DNA of 64,000 bases. It comes from an uncultured Eubacteriales bacterium. GTDB lineage: Bacteria; Bacillota; Clostridia; Christensenellales; Aristaeellaceae. Each line of letters opens with the position of its first letter. The stretch's first letter is position 1. Where the stretch lies: NCBI GenBank assembly GCA_902793605.1, contig CADBEB010000013.1:1-64000 (forward strand), written 5' to 3'. Below are positions 42,443 through 51,919 of the stretch, piece by piece. The position numbers were made by a program, and so were the translations under genes. The notes beneath the pieces are model-generated. The model was not told where the DNA came from, made no database searches, and was given only the letters and a program-made list of their open reading frames with translations.

Positions 42443-43627
42443 TTACAAAATATGTTCTTTCTTCCCTACTTCCAGGTCTCTCCAGATTGGGGAAAAACTC
42501 CTGAGGTATTCCACTACTTCCGATACGGACCGGATGATATAGTCTGCGTCCTCCCTGCTCAGGTCCTCCCCGATGCTCAGCCGCAGCGATCCGTGCGCCA
42601 CGTCGTGCACCCGTCCGATCGCCAGCAGCACATGGCTCGGATCCAGGGACCCGGAGGTGCAGGCGCTGCCCGAGGAGGCCTCGATCCCCTTGTCGTCCAG
42701 CAGGAGCAGCAGGGACTCGCCTTCGATCCCCTCAAAGCAGAAGTTGACGTTGCCCGGCAGTCTTCGCTTTGCGTCTCCGTTCAGGGCGGAATGCGGGATT
42801 TTTGTCAGACCTTCGATCAGCCGGTCCCGGTTGGCCGTCAGCAGGGCCGCGTTGCGGTCCATATTTGCCACCGCATCCTTCAGCGCCGTCGCCATGGCCG
42901 CGATCCCCGGCACGTTCTCGGTGCCTGCGCGCTTTCCCCGTTCCTGGGCTCCGCCTTCGATCAGATTCGTCAGGCGGACTCCCTTCCGGGCATACAGGAA
43001 ACCGACGCCCTTCGGCCCGTGAAATTTGTGTGCCGATGCGGACAACAGGTCGATCGAATCCTCGTTCACATCCACCGGTATATGGCCGACAGCCTGTACC
43101 GCGTCCGTATGGAACGGAATCCCGTGTTTCCGGCAGACCGCCCCGATCTCCCGGATCGGCTGTATGGTGCCGATCTCGTTGTTGGCGTACATGATCGTCA
43201 CCAGGCAGGTATCCTCCCGGATTGCCTGCTCCAGTTCCTCCGGACGGACGAGACCGTCCTCATGCACGTCCAGCAGGGTGATCTCAAAGCCTTCCTTCTT
43301 CAGCTTCTCCAGCGTATGCAGAACCGCGTGGTGCTCAAACGCGGAGGAGATGATATGGGTCTTCCCCTTCTTTTTCCCTTCCTCCGCCATGGAGCGGATC
43401 GCCTGGTTGTCAGCCTCGCTTCCGCCGGAGGTGAACAGGATCTCCCGCGGCTCAGCCCCGATGGCCTCCGCGACCGTTTTCCGCGCCTCCTCGAGGGTCT
43501 CCTTCGCCTGCTGGCCGATCGAGTACAGGCTGGATGGGTTTCCGTAGTTTTCATTAATTACGGAGATCATGGTATGAACAGCCGCTTCGCTCATCTTTGT
43601 CGTCGCGGCATTGTCGGCATAGATCAC
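42443..43627 (-). CDS. nifS: Cysteine desulfurase, NifS/IscS type
   Basis: A 394-residue PLP enzyme that takes sulfur from cysteine. Motifs: IYADNAATT at the start, the PLP lysine in [12 protein letters not shown], and the catalytic Cys loop [16 protein letters not shown]. The start is a GTG at 43627, nine bases after AAAGGAG; no suitable ATG lies near. It is first in the nifS-nifU operon, under a promoter overlapped by the candidate Rrf2 site. Confidence 0.96.
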   Translation of the reverse strand: MIYADNAATTKMSEAAVHTMISVINENYGNPSSLYSIGQQAKETLEEARKTVAEAIGAEPREILFTSGGSEADNQAIRSMAEEGKKKGKTHIISSAFEHHAVLHTLEKLKKEGFEITLLDVHEDGLVRPEELEQAIREDTCLVTIMYANNEIGTIQPIREIGAVCRKHGIPFHTDAVQAVGHIPVDVNEDSIDLLSASAHKFHGPKGVGFLYARKGVRLTNLIEGGAQERGKRAGTENVPGIAAMATALKDAVANMDRNAALLTANRDRLIEGLTKIPHSALNGDAKRRLPGNVNFCFEGIEGESLLLLLDDKGIEASSGSACTSGSLDPSHVLLAIGRVHDVAHGSLRLSIGEDLSREDADYIIRSVSEVVEYLRSFSPIWRDLEVGKKEHIL

Positions 43628-43660
43628 GTTCCGTTTCTCCTTTCTCCGAATTTCGCACTG

Positions 43661-43695
43661 ATTATACCCTCCATTTACCCTATATGTCAATAGGT
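43661..43695 (-). promoter_or_regulatory. nifS promoter with candidate Rrf2 operator
   Basis: On the minus strand TTGACA (43690-43685) and TATAAT (43666-43661) are 18 bases apart. The site ACCCTATATGTCAATAGGT (43677-43695) covers the -35 and matches 41992-42010 at 16 of 19 positions. Confidence 0.85.
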
Positions 43696-43707
43696 AAATA
43701 GCCCGCT

Positions 43708-43736
43708 AAAAAGGACGGCACCATGTTGTGCCGTCC
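43708..43736 (-). terminator. Intrinsic terminator after gdhA
   Basis: A 9-bp perfect stem (GGACGGCAC, 43713-43721, with 43728-43736) is followed on the minus strand by TTTTT (43712-43708). Confidence 0.9.
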
Positions 43737-43755
43737 GGAATACTGATTTGGTTGA

Positions 43756-45111
<1,356 letters not shown>

Positions 45112-45124
45112 TCAGTTTAAAGAA

Positions 45125-45169
45125 TAAGACGCCTTTAACACATGCTTGTTAAAGACGCCCTTGTCTTAA
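45125..45169. promoter_or_regulatory. Nested palindrome upstream of gdhA
   Basis: Inner arms CTTTAACA (45133-45140) and TGTTAAAG (45147-45154) sit inside outer arms TAAGAC (45125-45130) and GTCTTA (45163-45168). The position just upstream of the gdhA start suggests an operator for a nitrogen-responsive regulator. Confidence 0.55.
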
Positions 45170-45247
45170 CGGAGAAGAGTTTATGCCCGGACTGCTGCCT
45201 TTGTCAATGGATCCGGTATACAATTTCCGTATTCTTTCTGTTTTTTG

Positions 45248-46936
45248 TCATTCCGCCGCGCCGTACTGCCCGTCCATCCAGGCGGTCCTCTCCGCGATCC
45301 AGTTCTTCAGGTAGCTGAATGCCCTGTCGAAACTGCCGCCCGCTTCCGGCGCGCTCGTTTCGCTGTTGATCCCCCAGCGGGTGAAGTTCATTGCAGCGGA
45401 TGCCTCGATCTCCGCCCGGTATTCGTCCAGGGAGCGCAGGGATCCGCCGGGCTTCCCCTCCGCCTCTCCGAGCAGCACAGCCGCCGCCGGCCGGAAGGTC
45501 TCTTTCCAGGTTTCCTTCACCTGCGTCATGAAGGATTCCTGCCGGCTCAGCAGCCACCAGATATTGGCGTCCCGCTGCGACAGCGTCACATGCCGGCCCC
45601 GCGGGCTGTATCCCCTGTCCTGCATGTTCCCGAAGCACAGATCGTAGTCCCACGAAGGGCCCGCGTAGATCAGGGGATCAACCAGATCCGAATCCTTGTA
45701 CAGGAACTGGCTCCCGCCGATGAAGTCATAGTTCTCGCACCAGTCCTCGATCAGGAAGCGCTGTGCGAAGGAGGTCGTGTCCAGGTATTCGTCAAACCGC
45801 TTCCCTGTCTTCGGATTGACCCCGTCCTTCGCGATCAGGGCGTCCTGCATCTCCGTGATCCGCCGGGCCAGGTAGACTGTCTGCGCCCTGCTCGGGTATG
45901 TCGGTTCCTTGATCTGGACACTCAGCCCTTCCACGGTCCTGAAGCCGGCGATCACCGTATCCCGCATCCGGTGGTATTTTTCGATCGTCGCGATATACCC
46001 CCCGGTGATGTCCTCCGGATCCGTGATCGACGGATAGCTCCGCATCAGCGGGAATTCCCCGCCCTTTTCCGTCTTGATCTTTCCCGGGTTCAGCGGCGCC
46101 GTGTTCACCTGCTCCGTCGCTTTTTCCAGGTTGGTGACCGGGATCCGTTCCTTTCCGATCTGGATCTTTTCGGTCACGAGATACAGTCCCTGGTACAGGC
46201 CGTTGATCCAGATGTCCGCCGGAACACACCCGACGGCGTTTTTCAGGCCGATCTCCCGGCTCATGTCCAGCACGATCCGGTTCCGCAGCTGGCTGATATC
46301 CGTCCAGTTGGCCAGCAGCACCCAGGTCTTCGCCTTCCCCATGCCGCCCAGGGACGCCTTCTCCCCCAGCTTGATCTGGTAGGGTTTTTTGTTATAGCGG
46401 AAGGTATTGTTCCCCCTGCCCTTCAGTTGCGTCAGCGCGCCGTCGTAGGTAACGGTACCGTCCGCTTCCGTCCAGACCGCGCGGCCTTCGGTCACCGCCG
46501 TGTACTTGCTCCGTCCGGCCGCCTTCAGCTTTTCCGCGTCGCATTCGATAAACAGGGCCGGGACCGCGCTTCCCTGCAGGATCGTCAGCCTCCCGACCAG
46601 GACGCCCCGGTGATCCCACAGTTCCGTTTTGTTCCCGAGCAGGTCCGTCACATCGACCGGAACCCCGGCGGAGATCTCCCGTTTTTCCTTGCCGATCATC
46701 ACCTTGTCCGACCCGGGGATTTCGAGGGTCACCGCGGTCAGATCCCAATATCCCGGGAGGCTCAGGGTAATACCGTCTTTCTTCGTATACGAAAGCACCG
46801 TCTCCCCGCTGCGGGACGGACACCCCGCCTGCAGCGTTTTATCCCCGCCCGCGGATGCCGGCACGCACAGGATCAGCACCAACACAAACACCAAAATGGA
46901 ACAAAGGGGACGGTTCTTTTTGTTCCATTTTTTCAT
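45248..46936 (-). CDS. CotH-kinase family protein
   Basis: A 562-residue exported protein with a signal peptide (about residues 1-29). The CotH domain has the family blocks KGRGNNTFRYNKKPYQIKL, KTWVLLANW (ATP region), LVTEKIQIGK and the catalytic-metal DYDLCFGN. CotH kinases phosphorylate serines of spore-coat or secreted proteins. No coat gene is near. Codons 2-14 are encoded by a GGGAC palindrome (46893-46931). It overlaps the ABC ATPase gene by four bases at the end of a long operon. Confidence 0.88.
   Translation of the reverse strand: MKKWNKKNRPLCSILVFVLVLILCVPASAGGDKTLQAGCPSRSGETVLSYTKKDGITLSLPGYWDLTAVTLEIPGSDKVMIGKEKREISAGVPVDVTDLLGNKTELWDHRGVLVGRLTILQGSAVPALFIECDAEKLKAAGRSKYTAVTEGRAVWTEADGTVTYDGALTQLKGRGNNTFRYNKKPYQIKLGEKASLGGMGKAKTWVLLANWTDISQLRNRIVLDMSREIGLKNAVGCVPADIWINGLYQGLYLVTEKIQIGKERIPVTNLEKATEQVNTAPLNPGKIKTEKGGEFPLMRSYPSITDPEDITGGYIATIEKYHRMRDTVIAGFRTVEGLSVQIKEPTYPSRAQTVYLARRITEMQDALIAKDGVNPKTGKRFDEYLDTTSFAQRFLIEDWCENYDFIGGSQFLYKDSDLVDPLIYAGPSWDYDLCFGNMQDRGYSPRGRHVTLSQRDANIWWLLSRQESFMTQVKETWKETFRPAAAVLLGEAEGKPGGSLRSLDEYRAEIEASAAMNFTRWGINSETSAPEAGGSFDRAFSYLKNWIAERTAWMDGQYGAAE
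46893..46931. repeat. GGGAC-core palindrome inside the CotH gene
   Basis: A 13-bp perfect inverted repeat (AAAATGGAACAAA, 46893-46905, with 46919-46931) surrounds the core GGGGACGGTTCTT. Similar cores occur at 14455-14565 and 48386-48414. Confidence 0.8.
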
Positions 46937-47679
46937 TGCCTGCCCTCCAGGATCGTCCGGATGAACTCCCTGGAACGGTTCTCCTTCGGGTTTTCAAAGA
47001 AATCTTTTGACGGCCCTTCTTCGATGATCTTCCCGTTTTCCATGAACACGACTTTGTTCGAAACGCTGCGGGCGAAATCCATCTCATGGGTCACGACCAG
47101 CATGGTCATCCCATCCTCAGCCAGCTGCCGCATAACCGCCAGCACCTCGCCGATCAGTTCCGGATCCAGCGCGCTGGTGGGCTCGTCAAAGTAGATGATC
47201 TCCGGGTCGGTCGCCAGCGCCCGCGCAATGGCCACCCGCTGCTGCTGCCCGCCGGAAAGCTGCGATGGATAGTTTTTCAGTTTATCCGCCATGCCGACGC
47301 GCTCAAGCGCGTCCATGGCGATCCGTTCCGCTTCCTGCCGCTTCATCCCGGCTCCGGCGGTCAGGCCCAGGGTTACGTTCTGCAGCACAGTTTTGTTCAG
47401 AAACAGGTTGTAGTTCTGAAATACAAAAGCGGTCTTCTTCCGGATCGCGGCGATCTCGGCCTTGGTCGCGCTATGAAAATCCACCTTCTGCCCGTCAAAG
47501 AGGAGCGTCCCCTCGTCTGCCTTTTCCAGGAAGTTCAGGCAGCGGAGGAAGGTAGTCTTCCCCGATCCGCTCGGTCCGAGGATTGCGACCACGTCGCCCT
47601 TCTCCACGTCCACGCTGACTCCGTCCAGGACCGTCAGGCCGTCAAAACTCTTTTTTACATCACGGATCTGAAGCATCAT
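46933..47679 (-). CDS. Amino-acid ABC transporter ATPase (second system)
   Basis: A 248-residue GlnQ-type ATPase: Walker A GPSGSGKTT, signature LSGGQQQRVAI, Walker B IIYFDEPTSALD, H-loop VTHEM. Overlaps the permease gene by four bases upstream and CotH by four bases downstream. Confidence 0.96.
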   Translation of the reverse strand: MMLQIRDVKKSFDGLTVLDGVSVDVEKGDVVAILGPSGSGKTTFLRCLNFLEKADEGTLLFDGQKVDFHSATKAEIAAIRKKTAFVFQNYNLFLNKTVLQNVTLGLTAGAGMKRQEAERIAMDALERVGMADKLKNYPSQLSGGQQQRVAIARALATDPEIIYFDEPTSALDPELIGEVLAVMRQLAEDGMTMLVVTHEMDFARSVSNKVVFMENGKIIEEGPSKDFFENPKENRSREFIRTILEGRQ

Positions 47680-48350
47680 GCGCGGACACCTCCGTAACTG
47701 GCCAGACGTTTCTCGCCTTTCCGCTGCAGCCAGGAGAGCAGTGTGCAGAAGGCAAGGTAGATCACCGCAACCTCACAGTACAGCCCCAGAGACTCGTAAA
47801 CCCGCCCGTTGATCACCTGCGCCTGGCGGAACATCTCCATGACTGAGATGGTCGCAGCCATGGAGGTTTCCTTCAGCATGGAGATCATGCTGTTGCCAAG
47901 CGCCGGAAAAGCCGTACGGAAAGCTTGCGGCAGCACCACATGCCACATGATCTTCGGAAAGTTCAGCCCAACGCAGTAGCCGGCCTCCAGCTGTCCGCGG
48001 GAAACGCTCTCCATCGCGCCGCGGATGGTTTCCGCCATGTAGGCGCCTTCGTTGAATCCGATCACCAGCATGGCTGCGATGAAGGCATCCAGTTTGATTC
48101 CGATTCCGGGCAAGCCGAAAAACACGATATACAGCTGGACCAGGAGCGGCGTGCCCCGGGTGATCCAGATATAGAAACGGCAGACCTGCCGCAGCCCTTT
48201 CATGTTAGCATACTGGATCAGGGCGACCAGCAGCGCGACCGACAGCGCGATTGCGAAGGAAAAGACGGTCAGCGGCACCGTCACCCGGATCCCGTACCCC
48301 AGCAGCTTCGGGAAAGAATCGACCAGTATGTTCCAGAGTCTTTCGTTCAT
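47676..48350 (-). CDS. Amino-acid ABC transporter permease (second system)
   Basis: A 224-residue permease with the EAA loop QLEAGYCVGLNFPKIMWHVVLP. It is the only permease in the set, so the pore is probably a homodimer. AGGAGG precedes the ATG. Two hairpins separate it from the binding-protein gene. Confidence 0.95.
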   Translation of the reverse strand: MNERLWNILVDSFPKLLGYGIRVTVPLTVFSFAIALSVALLVALIQYANMKGLRQVCRFYIWITRGTPLLVQLYIVFFGLPGIGIKLDAFIAAMLVIGFNEGAYMAETIRGAMESVSRGQLEAGYCVGLNFPKIMWHVVLPQAFRTAFPALGNSMISMLKETSMAATISVMEMFRQAQVINGRVYESLGLYCEVAVIYLAFCTLLSWLQRKGEKRLASYGGVRA

Positions 48351-48361
48351 GGTTCATCCTC

Positions 48362-48414
48362 CTGTCCGGAATCCGGACAGTGTCAAAGTCACAGGGACCG
48401 GGTCCCTGTGACTT
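48362..48414 (-). repeat. Double hairpin between binding-protein and permease genes
   Basis: CTGTCCGGA/TCCGGACAG (48362-48380) and AAGTCACAGGGACC/GGTCCCTGTGACTT (48386-48399 with 48401-48414, 14 bp perfect) are adjacent. No T-run. Such hairpins often protect the upstream binding-protein mRNA so it is made in excess. Confidence 0.8.
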
Positions 48415-48430
48415 CAGCAGGTTCCGTTTT

Positions 48431-49213
48431 TTACTGTGCCTGTGTCAGGTCTTCGCCGAAATACTTGGCGGACAAGGCCGCGAGCGTCCCGTCGTTCCGC
48501 AGGTTTTCCAGGATCCCGTTGATCGCATTCAGCAGGGTCTCCGTGTCTTCCCCCTTGCGGATCGGATAACAGACCGGTTCACCGGCGAACACCTGGACCA
48601 TCTTGATCTCCGCGTCCGGATGCTCACGCAGGTAATCATCCACGGAACCCTTGGCGTTGATTGTGGCATCCACGCGACCGTCGATCACCATCATCATCGT
48701 CTCGCCCAGGGTATCCACATAGTCCACCGTAGCGCCCATTTCCTCTGCCTTCAGGGCATAGGTGGAGTTAGGGGAATTACTGGTCTTCTTTCCGTTCAGG
48801 TCCTCGAGGGTTTTGATCTCTTCGTTGTCCTTCCGGACCACAAGCACCGCCTCGGTATAAACGTACGGGGTTGAGAAGGAAAACTTTTCCGCCCGCTCTT
48901 CGGTGTAACCCACGCCGTTGCACGCGATGTCAAACACGTTCGTTTCCACGCCGACGAGGATGGATTCCCACGGGACTTCCTGGAAGTCTGCCTTCACGCC
49001 GAGGCCTTCGGCGATCAACGTGCCGATCTCGATATCGAAACCGGTCAGCACATCGTTTTCATCATGGTATGTCCAGGGGCTCCAGTTGCCTTCCGTGGCA
49101 ATGATCAGGGTCCCTCGTGCCTTGATTGTATCAAGCTGGTCTCCCTCAGCAACAGCGGCAAAGGAAACGGTCAGCAGCATCAGCGCCGCCAGCACAGCCA
49201 GTATTTTTTTCAT
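48431..49213 (-). CDS. Amino-acid ABC transporter binding protein (second system)
   Basis: A 260-residue family 3 binding protein with a signal peptide (about residues 1-22). It contains WSPWTYHDENDVLTGFDIEIG and FSFSTPYVYTEAVLVV. It follows the MarR-type regulator gene by 31 bases and the thioredoxin pair, which suggests a thiol or sulfur amino acid ligand; this is context only. Confidence 0.92.
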   Translation of the reverse strand: MKKILAVLAALMLLTVSFAAVAEGDQLDTIKARGTLIIATEGNWSPWTYHDENDVLTGFDIEIGTLIAEGLGVKADFQEVPWESILVGVETNVFDIACNGVGYTEERAEKFSFSTPYVYTEAVLVVRKDNEEIKTLEDLNGKKTSNSPNSTYALKAEEMGATVDYVDTLGETMMMVIDGRVDATINAKGSVDDYLREHPDAEIKMVQVFAGEPVCYPIRKGEDTETLLNAINGILENLRNDGTLAALSAKYFGEDLTQAQ

Positions 49214-49244
49214 GGTCTTTCTCCCTTCATTGGTATTCTTTTGT

Positions 49245-49736
49245 TCAGTCCTCTTTGCACGCAGCCCCCTGTGCCTCCGGTTTGATCGTGTCCAGCAGTT
49301 TGTGAAGCAGTTTGTAGAGCTGGAAGGCGTCCTGTTCCGGTAAGTCGATGCACTGCCCGGCGATCGCCGGCAGGTCCTTCACCTTTTCGCGCAGCTCCCA
49401 TCCCTTCTCAGTTACGGAGACGTAAACCACGCGCTCGTCCTGTTTGCAGCGGCAACGGTCGATCCAGCCGTTTTCCTCCATTTTCTTGAGCAACGGCGTC
49501 AGCGTACCGCAGTCCAGGTACAGGTTCTTCCCGATTTCACCCACCTTGATCTTCCCGTTCTCCCACAGGGCCATCATGACGATATACTGGGTATAAGTCA
49601 GTCCCAAAGGCTTCAGAAGCGGTGTGTAGACACATACCACCTTCCGTGCCGCCGCATAGAGCGGAAAGCAGAGCTGTCCTTCCAGCAGCAGCTGCGGATA
49701 ATCCCTTCGTCCACATTCACATTCCTGTTTGCCCAT
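49245..49736 (-). CDS. MarR-family regulator, OhrR-like redox sensor
   Basis: A 163-residue winged-helix MarR protein. The N-terminal helix has a Cys in LCFPLYAAARKV at the position of the peroxide-sensing Cys of OhrR; several more Cys occur (ECEC near the start, CRCK in the wing, CKED at the end). The operator helix is near LDCGTLTPLLKKMEENG. Lying between thioredoxin and transporter genes in one transcript, it probably represses the operon until thiols are oxidised. Confidence 0.88.
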   Translation of the reverse strand: MGKQECECGRRDYPQLLLEGQLCFPLYAAARKVVCVYTPLLKPLGLTYTQYIVMMALWENGKIKVGEIGKNLYLDCGTLTPLLKKMEENGWIDRCRCKQDERVVYVSVTEKGWELREKVKDLPAIAGQCIDLPEQDAFQLYKLLHKLLDTIKPEAQGAACKED

Positions 49737-49777
49737 GAGTTCCTCCTCCTTTGATCTCTCTGTCCTGATTTTATCGA

Positions 49778-50092
49778 TTAAAGGTTCCCCTTGATCCAGG
49801 CTTCCACCTGCGGGCCGGGACGGAAACCGACAGACTGGTCCACAGCCTTCCCGTTCTTCATGACCAGCAGGCAGGGGATCGATTGAATCCCGTATCGCGC
49901 TGCCAGTTCCGGTACTTCATCCACGTCCACATTGTAGAAGTTCACCTGATCACCCAGCTTTTCGGAGATCTCTTCAAGCACCGGGGCCATCATCCGGCAG
50001 GGACCGCACCAGGTGGCGGAAAAATCGACCACTGCTACGGGAGCCTTCATCGCTTCATTTTCAAATTCCTGTCCGTTCACTTTCTTAACCAT
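49778..50092 (-). CDS. trxA: Thioredoxin
   Basis: A 104-residue thioredoxin with WCGPC active site (about residues 28-32) and the cis-proline region IQSIPCLLV. It keeps protein dithiols reduced. GGAGG precedes the ATG at 50092, which overlaps the reductase gene by eight bases, so the two are translated as a pair. Confidence 0.96.
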   Translation of the reverse strand: MVKKVNGQEFENEAMKAPVAVVDFSATWCGPCRMMAPVLEEISEKLGDQVNFYNVDVDEVPELAARYGIQSIPCLLVMKNGKAVDQSVGFRPGPQVEAWIKGNL

Positions 50093-50966
50093 TGTTTTGT
50101 CCTCCGTTCTTTTTTTTCCGTTCGATATACGCCGCCGCGCTGATCGCGGCCACATTTCCCTCACCGGCTGCCTTCACATACTGGTAAGGTGTCCCAACAA
50201 TGTCCCCGCAGGCGAAGACGCCCGGCAGGCTGGTCTCCATGCTGCGGTTTACCTTTACGTGTGGACCTTCGGTCTCCAGCCCGGGCACCAGCTGCCCCGG
50301 CGCGACCGCGTCCCGCAGGATGAACACGCCATCCGCGGGATACTCCCCGCCTTCCGTTTTCACGACCCGATGCCCGTCCGCCTGTGCGATCCCCGTGACG
50401 GTTTCCCGTATGACCTCCACGCCTTCAGGCAGGTCCGGTTCCCCTTTGTACATCGGGAAATACGTCACTTTGGCACAGACATCGTTCAGGAAAGCAGCTT
50501 CCTTCTCTTCCGCGGAGCTGTAGCCGATCACAGCCGCCGTCTTTCCCCGGTACAGAGGTGCGTCACAGGTTGCGCAGTAGCTCACCCCGCGGCCCAGGAG
50601 TTCTTCCTCCCCCGGCAGGGGTTTGGCCTGCACCACGCCGGTCGCGAGGATCACCGTCTCAGCCTCGATCATCTCCTCCCCGGCCTGCAGGGCAAAGTAA
50701 TCACCCATGGCATAGACGGCGCCGATCCGCTTCTCCGTAACCGCTATACCCATCCGGTCCAGTTGCTCCCGAAAGGCCCCTGCCAGGTCCTCCCCTTTCA
50801 CAAAGGGAAGTCCCGGATAGTTCCGGATCTCATGTGCTTTGGCAACCTTCTGGCTCATCTCCCGGCTGCCGAACAGGAGGATCCGCTTGTTCCGGTTGCT
50901 GGCCGTCAGCGCGGCGGAAACGCCGGCCGGGCCGGTACCGATGATCGCGATCTCCACTCTTTCCAC
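50085..50966 (-). CDS. trxB: Thioredoxin reductase-like flavoprotein without NADPH motifs
   Basis: A 293-residue protein with the FAD motif IGTGPAGVSAA and redox CATC. The central nucleotide domain has GYSSAEEKEAAF in place of the usual GGGxxA(V/A)E loop, and lacks the HRRxxxR motif that binds the NADPH phosphate (VTYFPMYKGE is there instead). Reductases of this form in clostridia take electrons from ferredoxin. Start is a GTG eight bases after AGGAGG. It feeds the thioredoxin encoded next. Confidence 0.85.
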   Translation of the reverse strand: MERVEIAIIGTGPAGVSAALTASNRNKRILLFGSREMSQKVAKAHEIRNYPGLPFVKGEDLAGAFREQLDRMGIAVTEKRIGAVYAMGDYFALQAGEEMIEAETVILATGVVQAKPLPGEEELLGRGVSYCATCDAPLYRGKTAAVIGYSSAEEKEAAFLNDVCAKVTYFPMYKGEPDLPEGVEVIRETVTGIAQADGHRVVKTEGGEYPADGVFILRDAVAPGQLVPGLETEGPHVKVNRSMETSLPGVFACGDIVGTPYQYVKAAGEGNVAAISAAAYIERKKKNGGQNNG

Positions 50967-51008
50967 TCGGTATGCCTCCTATCCTTTCCGGATTTCGTTT
51001 ACGATAAT

Positions 51009-51036
51009 ATTGTATCAAATATTTTTGTTTTGTCAA
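51009..51036 (-). promoter_or_regulatory. Promoter of the thioredoxin/transporter operon
   Basis: On the minus strand TTGACA (51036-51031) and TACAAT (51014-51009) are 16 bases apart in an AT-rich stretch. TGTAT and ATACA arms surround the promoter, a possible MarR site. Confidence 0.7.
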
Positions 51037-51131
51037 TACATTTTTTTAAATTATATATTATTCGCAAAATTTACTGATTTGAAATATAGTAAGGCAAGAT
51101 TATCAGATTAGTAATCATTCTGAATTTTAAA

Positions 51132-51161
51132 TTGTTATTTATTCCCGCCGCATAGTATAAT
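51132..51161 (+). promoter_or_regulatory. Promoter of the HAD phosphatase gene
   Basis: TTGTTA (51132-51137) and TATAAT (51156-51161) are 18 bases apart, before AAGGAGG and the GTG start. Confidence 0.75.
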
Positions 51162-51191
51162 ATCCCCATCTTATCCAAGGAGGTCCCTTCC

Positions 51192-51866
51192 GTGACTGCA
51201 CCGCGCAAAGACACCCTGCTCCTCTTCGATCTGGACGGAACTCTCTGGGACTCTGCTTCCGCTGTTGCGGAAGCCTGGAACGAAGTGTTCCAGCAGGAGG
51301 ATCCCTCCCTGCCGCTCCTCACCGTGGACGATATTCACGGTGTCATGGGGATGACCATGAAGGAAATCAGCGAGACGCTCTATCCCGATTATCGCTCTTC
51401 CCGCCGCGCAGCCATCTTTGACCGGTGCTGCACTTATGAAGTGGAGTATCTCCATTCTCACTGCGGAACCCTTTATCCGGACTTCCGTCCTGTCCTGGAA
51501 TCCCTGAAGGCGCAAGGCTACGAGCTCGCCGTCGTCAGCAACTGCCAACGGGGCTATGTCGAAGCCTTCCTCTCATCCTCCAATGCGTCGGATCTCTTTA
51601 TCGACTATGAGGAATGGGAGCGTACCGGCCTGTCCAAGGGAGAGAACATCCGCCTGGTCATGGAGCGCAACGGCTATACCAAAGGCATCTACATCGGCGA
51701 TACAAAAAAAGACCGGGAAGCCGCTCTCCATGCCGGCATCCCGTTCATCCACGCTGCTTACGGCTTCGGCAAAGTCCCCGATGCCGCCGGTGTCATCCAT
51801 TCCCTCACCGATCTTCCGGGTGTGCTGGAACAGTTACCGAAGGTCCAGGGTGATCGGGAAGCCTGA
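51192..51866 (+). CDS. HAD-family phosphatase (Gph-like)
   Basis: A 224-residue HAD subfamily IA hydrolase. Motif I is FDLDGTLWDS, motif II Ser is in AVVSNCQ, and the motif IV acids are in GDTKKDREAA. The cap domain is helical. The family ranges from phosphoglycolate phosphatases to sugar phosphatases; the substrate is unknown. Starts with GTG, eight bases after AAGGAGG. Confidence 0.9.
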   Translation: MTAPRKDTLLLFDLDGTLWDSASAVAEAWNEVFQQEDPSLPLLTVDDIHGVMGMTMKEISETLYPDYRSSRRAAIFDRCCTYEVEYLHSHCGTLYPDFRPVLESLKAQGYELAVVSNCQRGYVEAFLSSSNASDLFIDYEEWERTGLSKGENIRLVMERNGYTKGIYIGDTKKDREAALHAGIPFIHAAYGFGKVPDAAGVIHSLTDLPGVLEQLPKVQGDREA

Positions 51867-51888
51867 AAAGCCTTATTCCCGAAAGGGT

Positions 51889-51919
51889 CCAGGGGGATCG
51901 GAAAGCCCCCTGGTTTTAT
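51889..51919. terminator. Bidirectional terminator
   Basis: An 8-bp perfect stem (CCAGGGGG, 51889-51896, with 51906-51913) is followed by TTTTATT on the plus strand, between the convergent HAD and DUF4037 genes. Confidence 0.75.
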
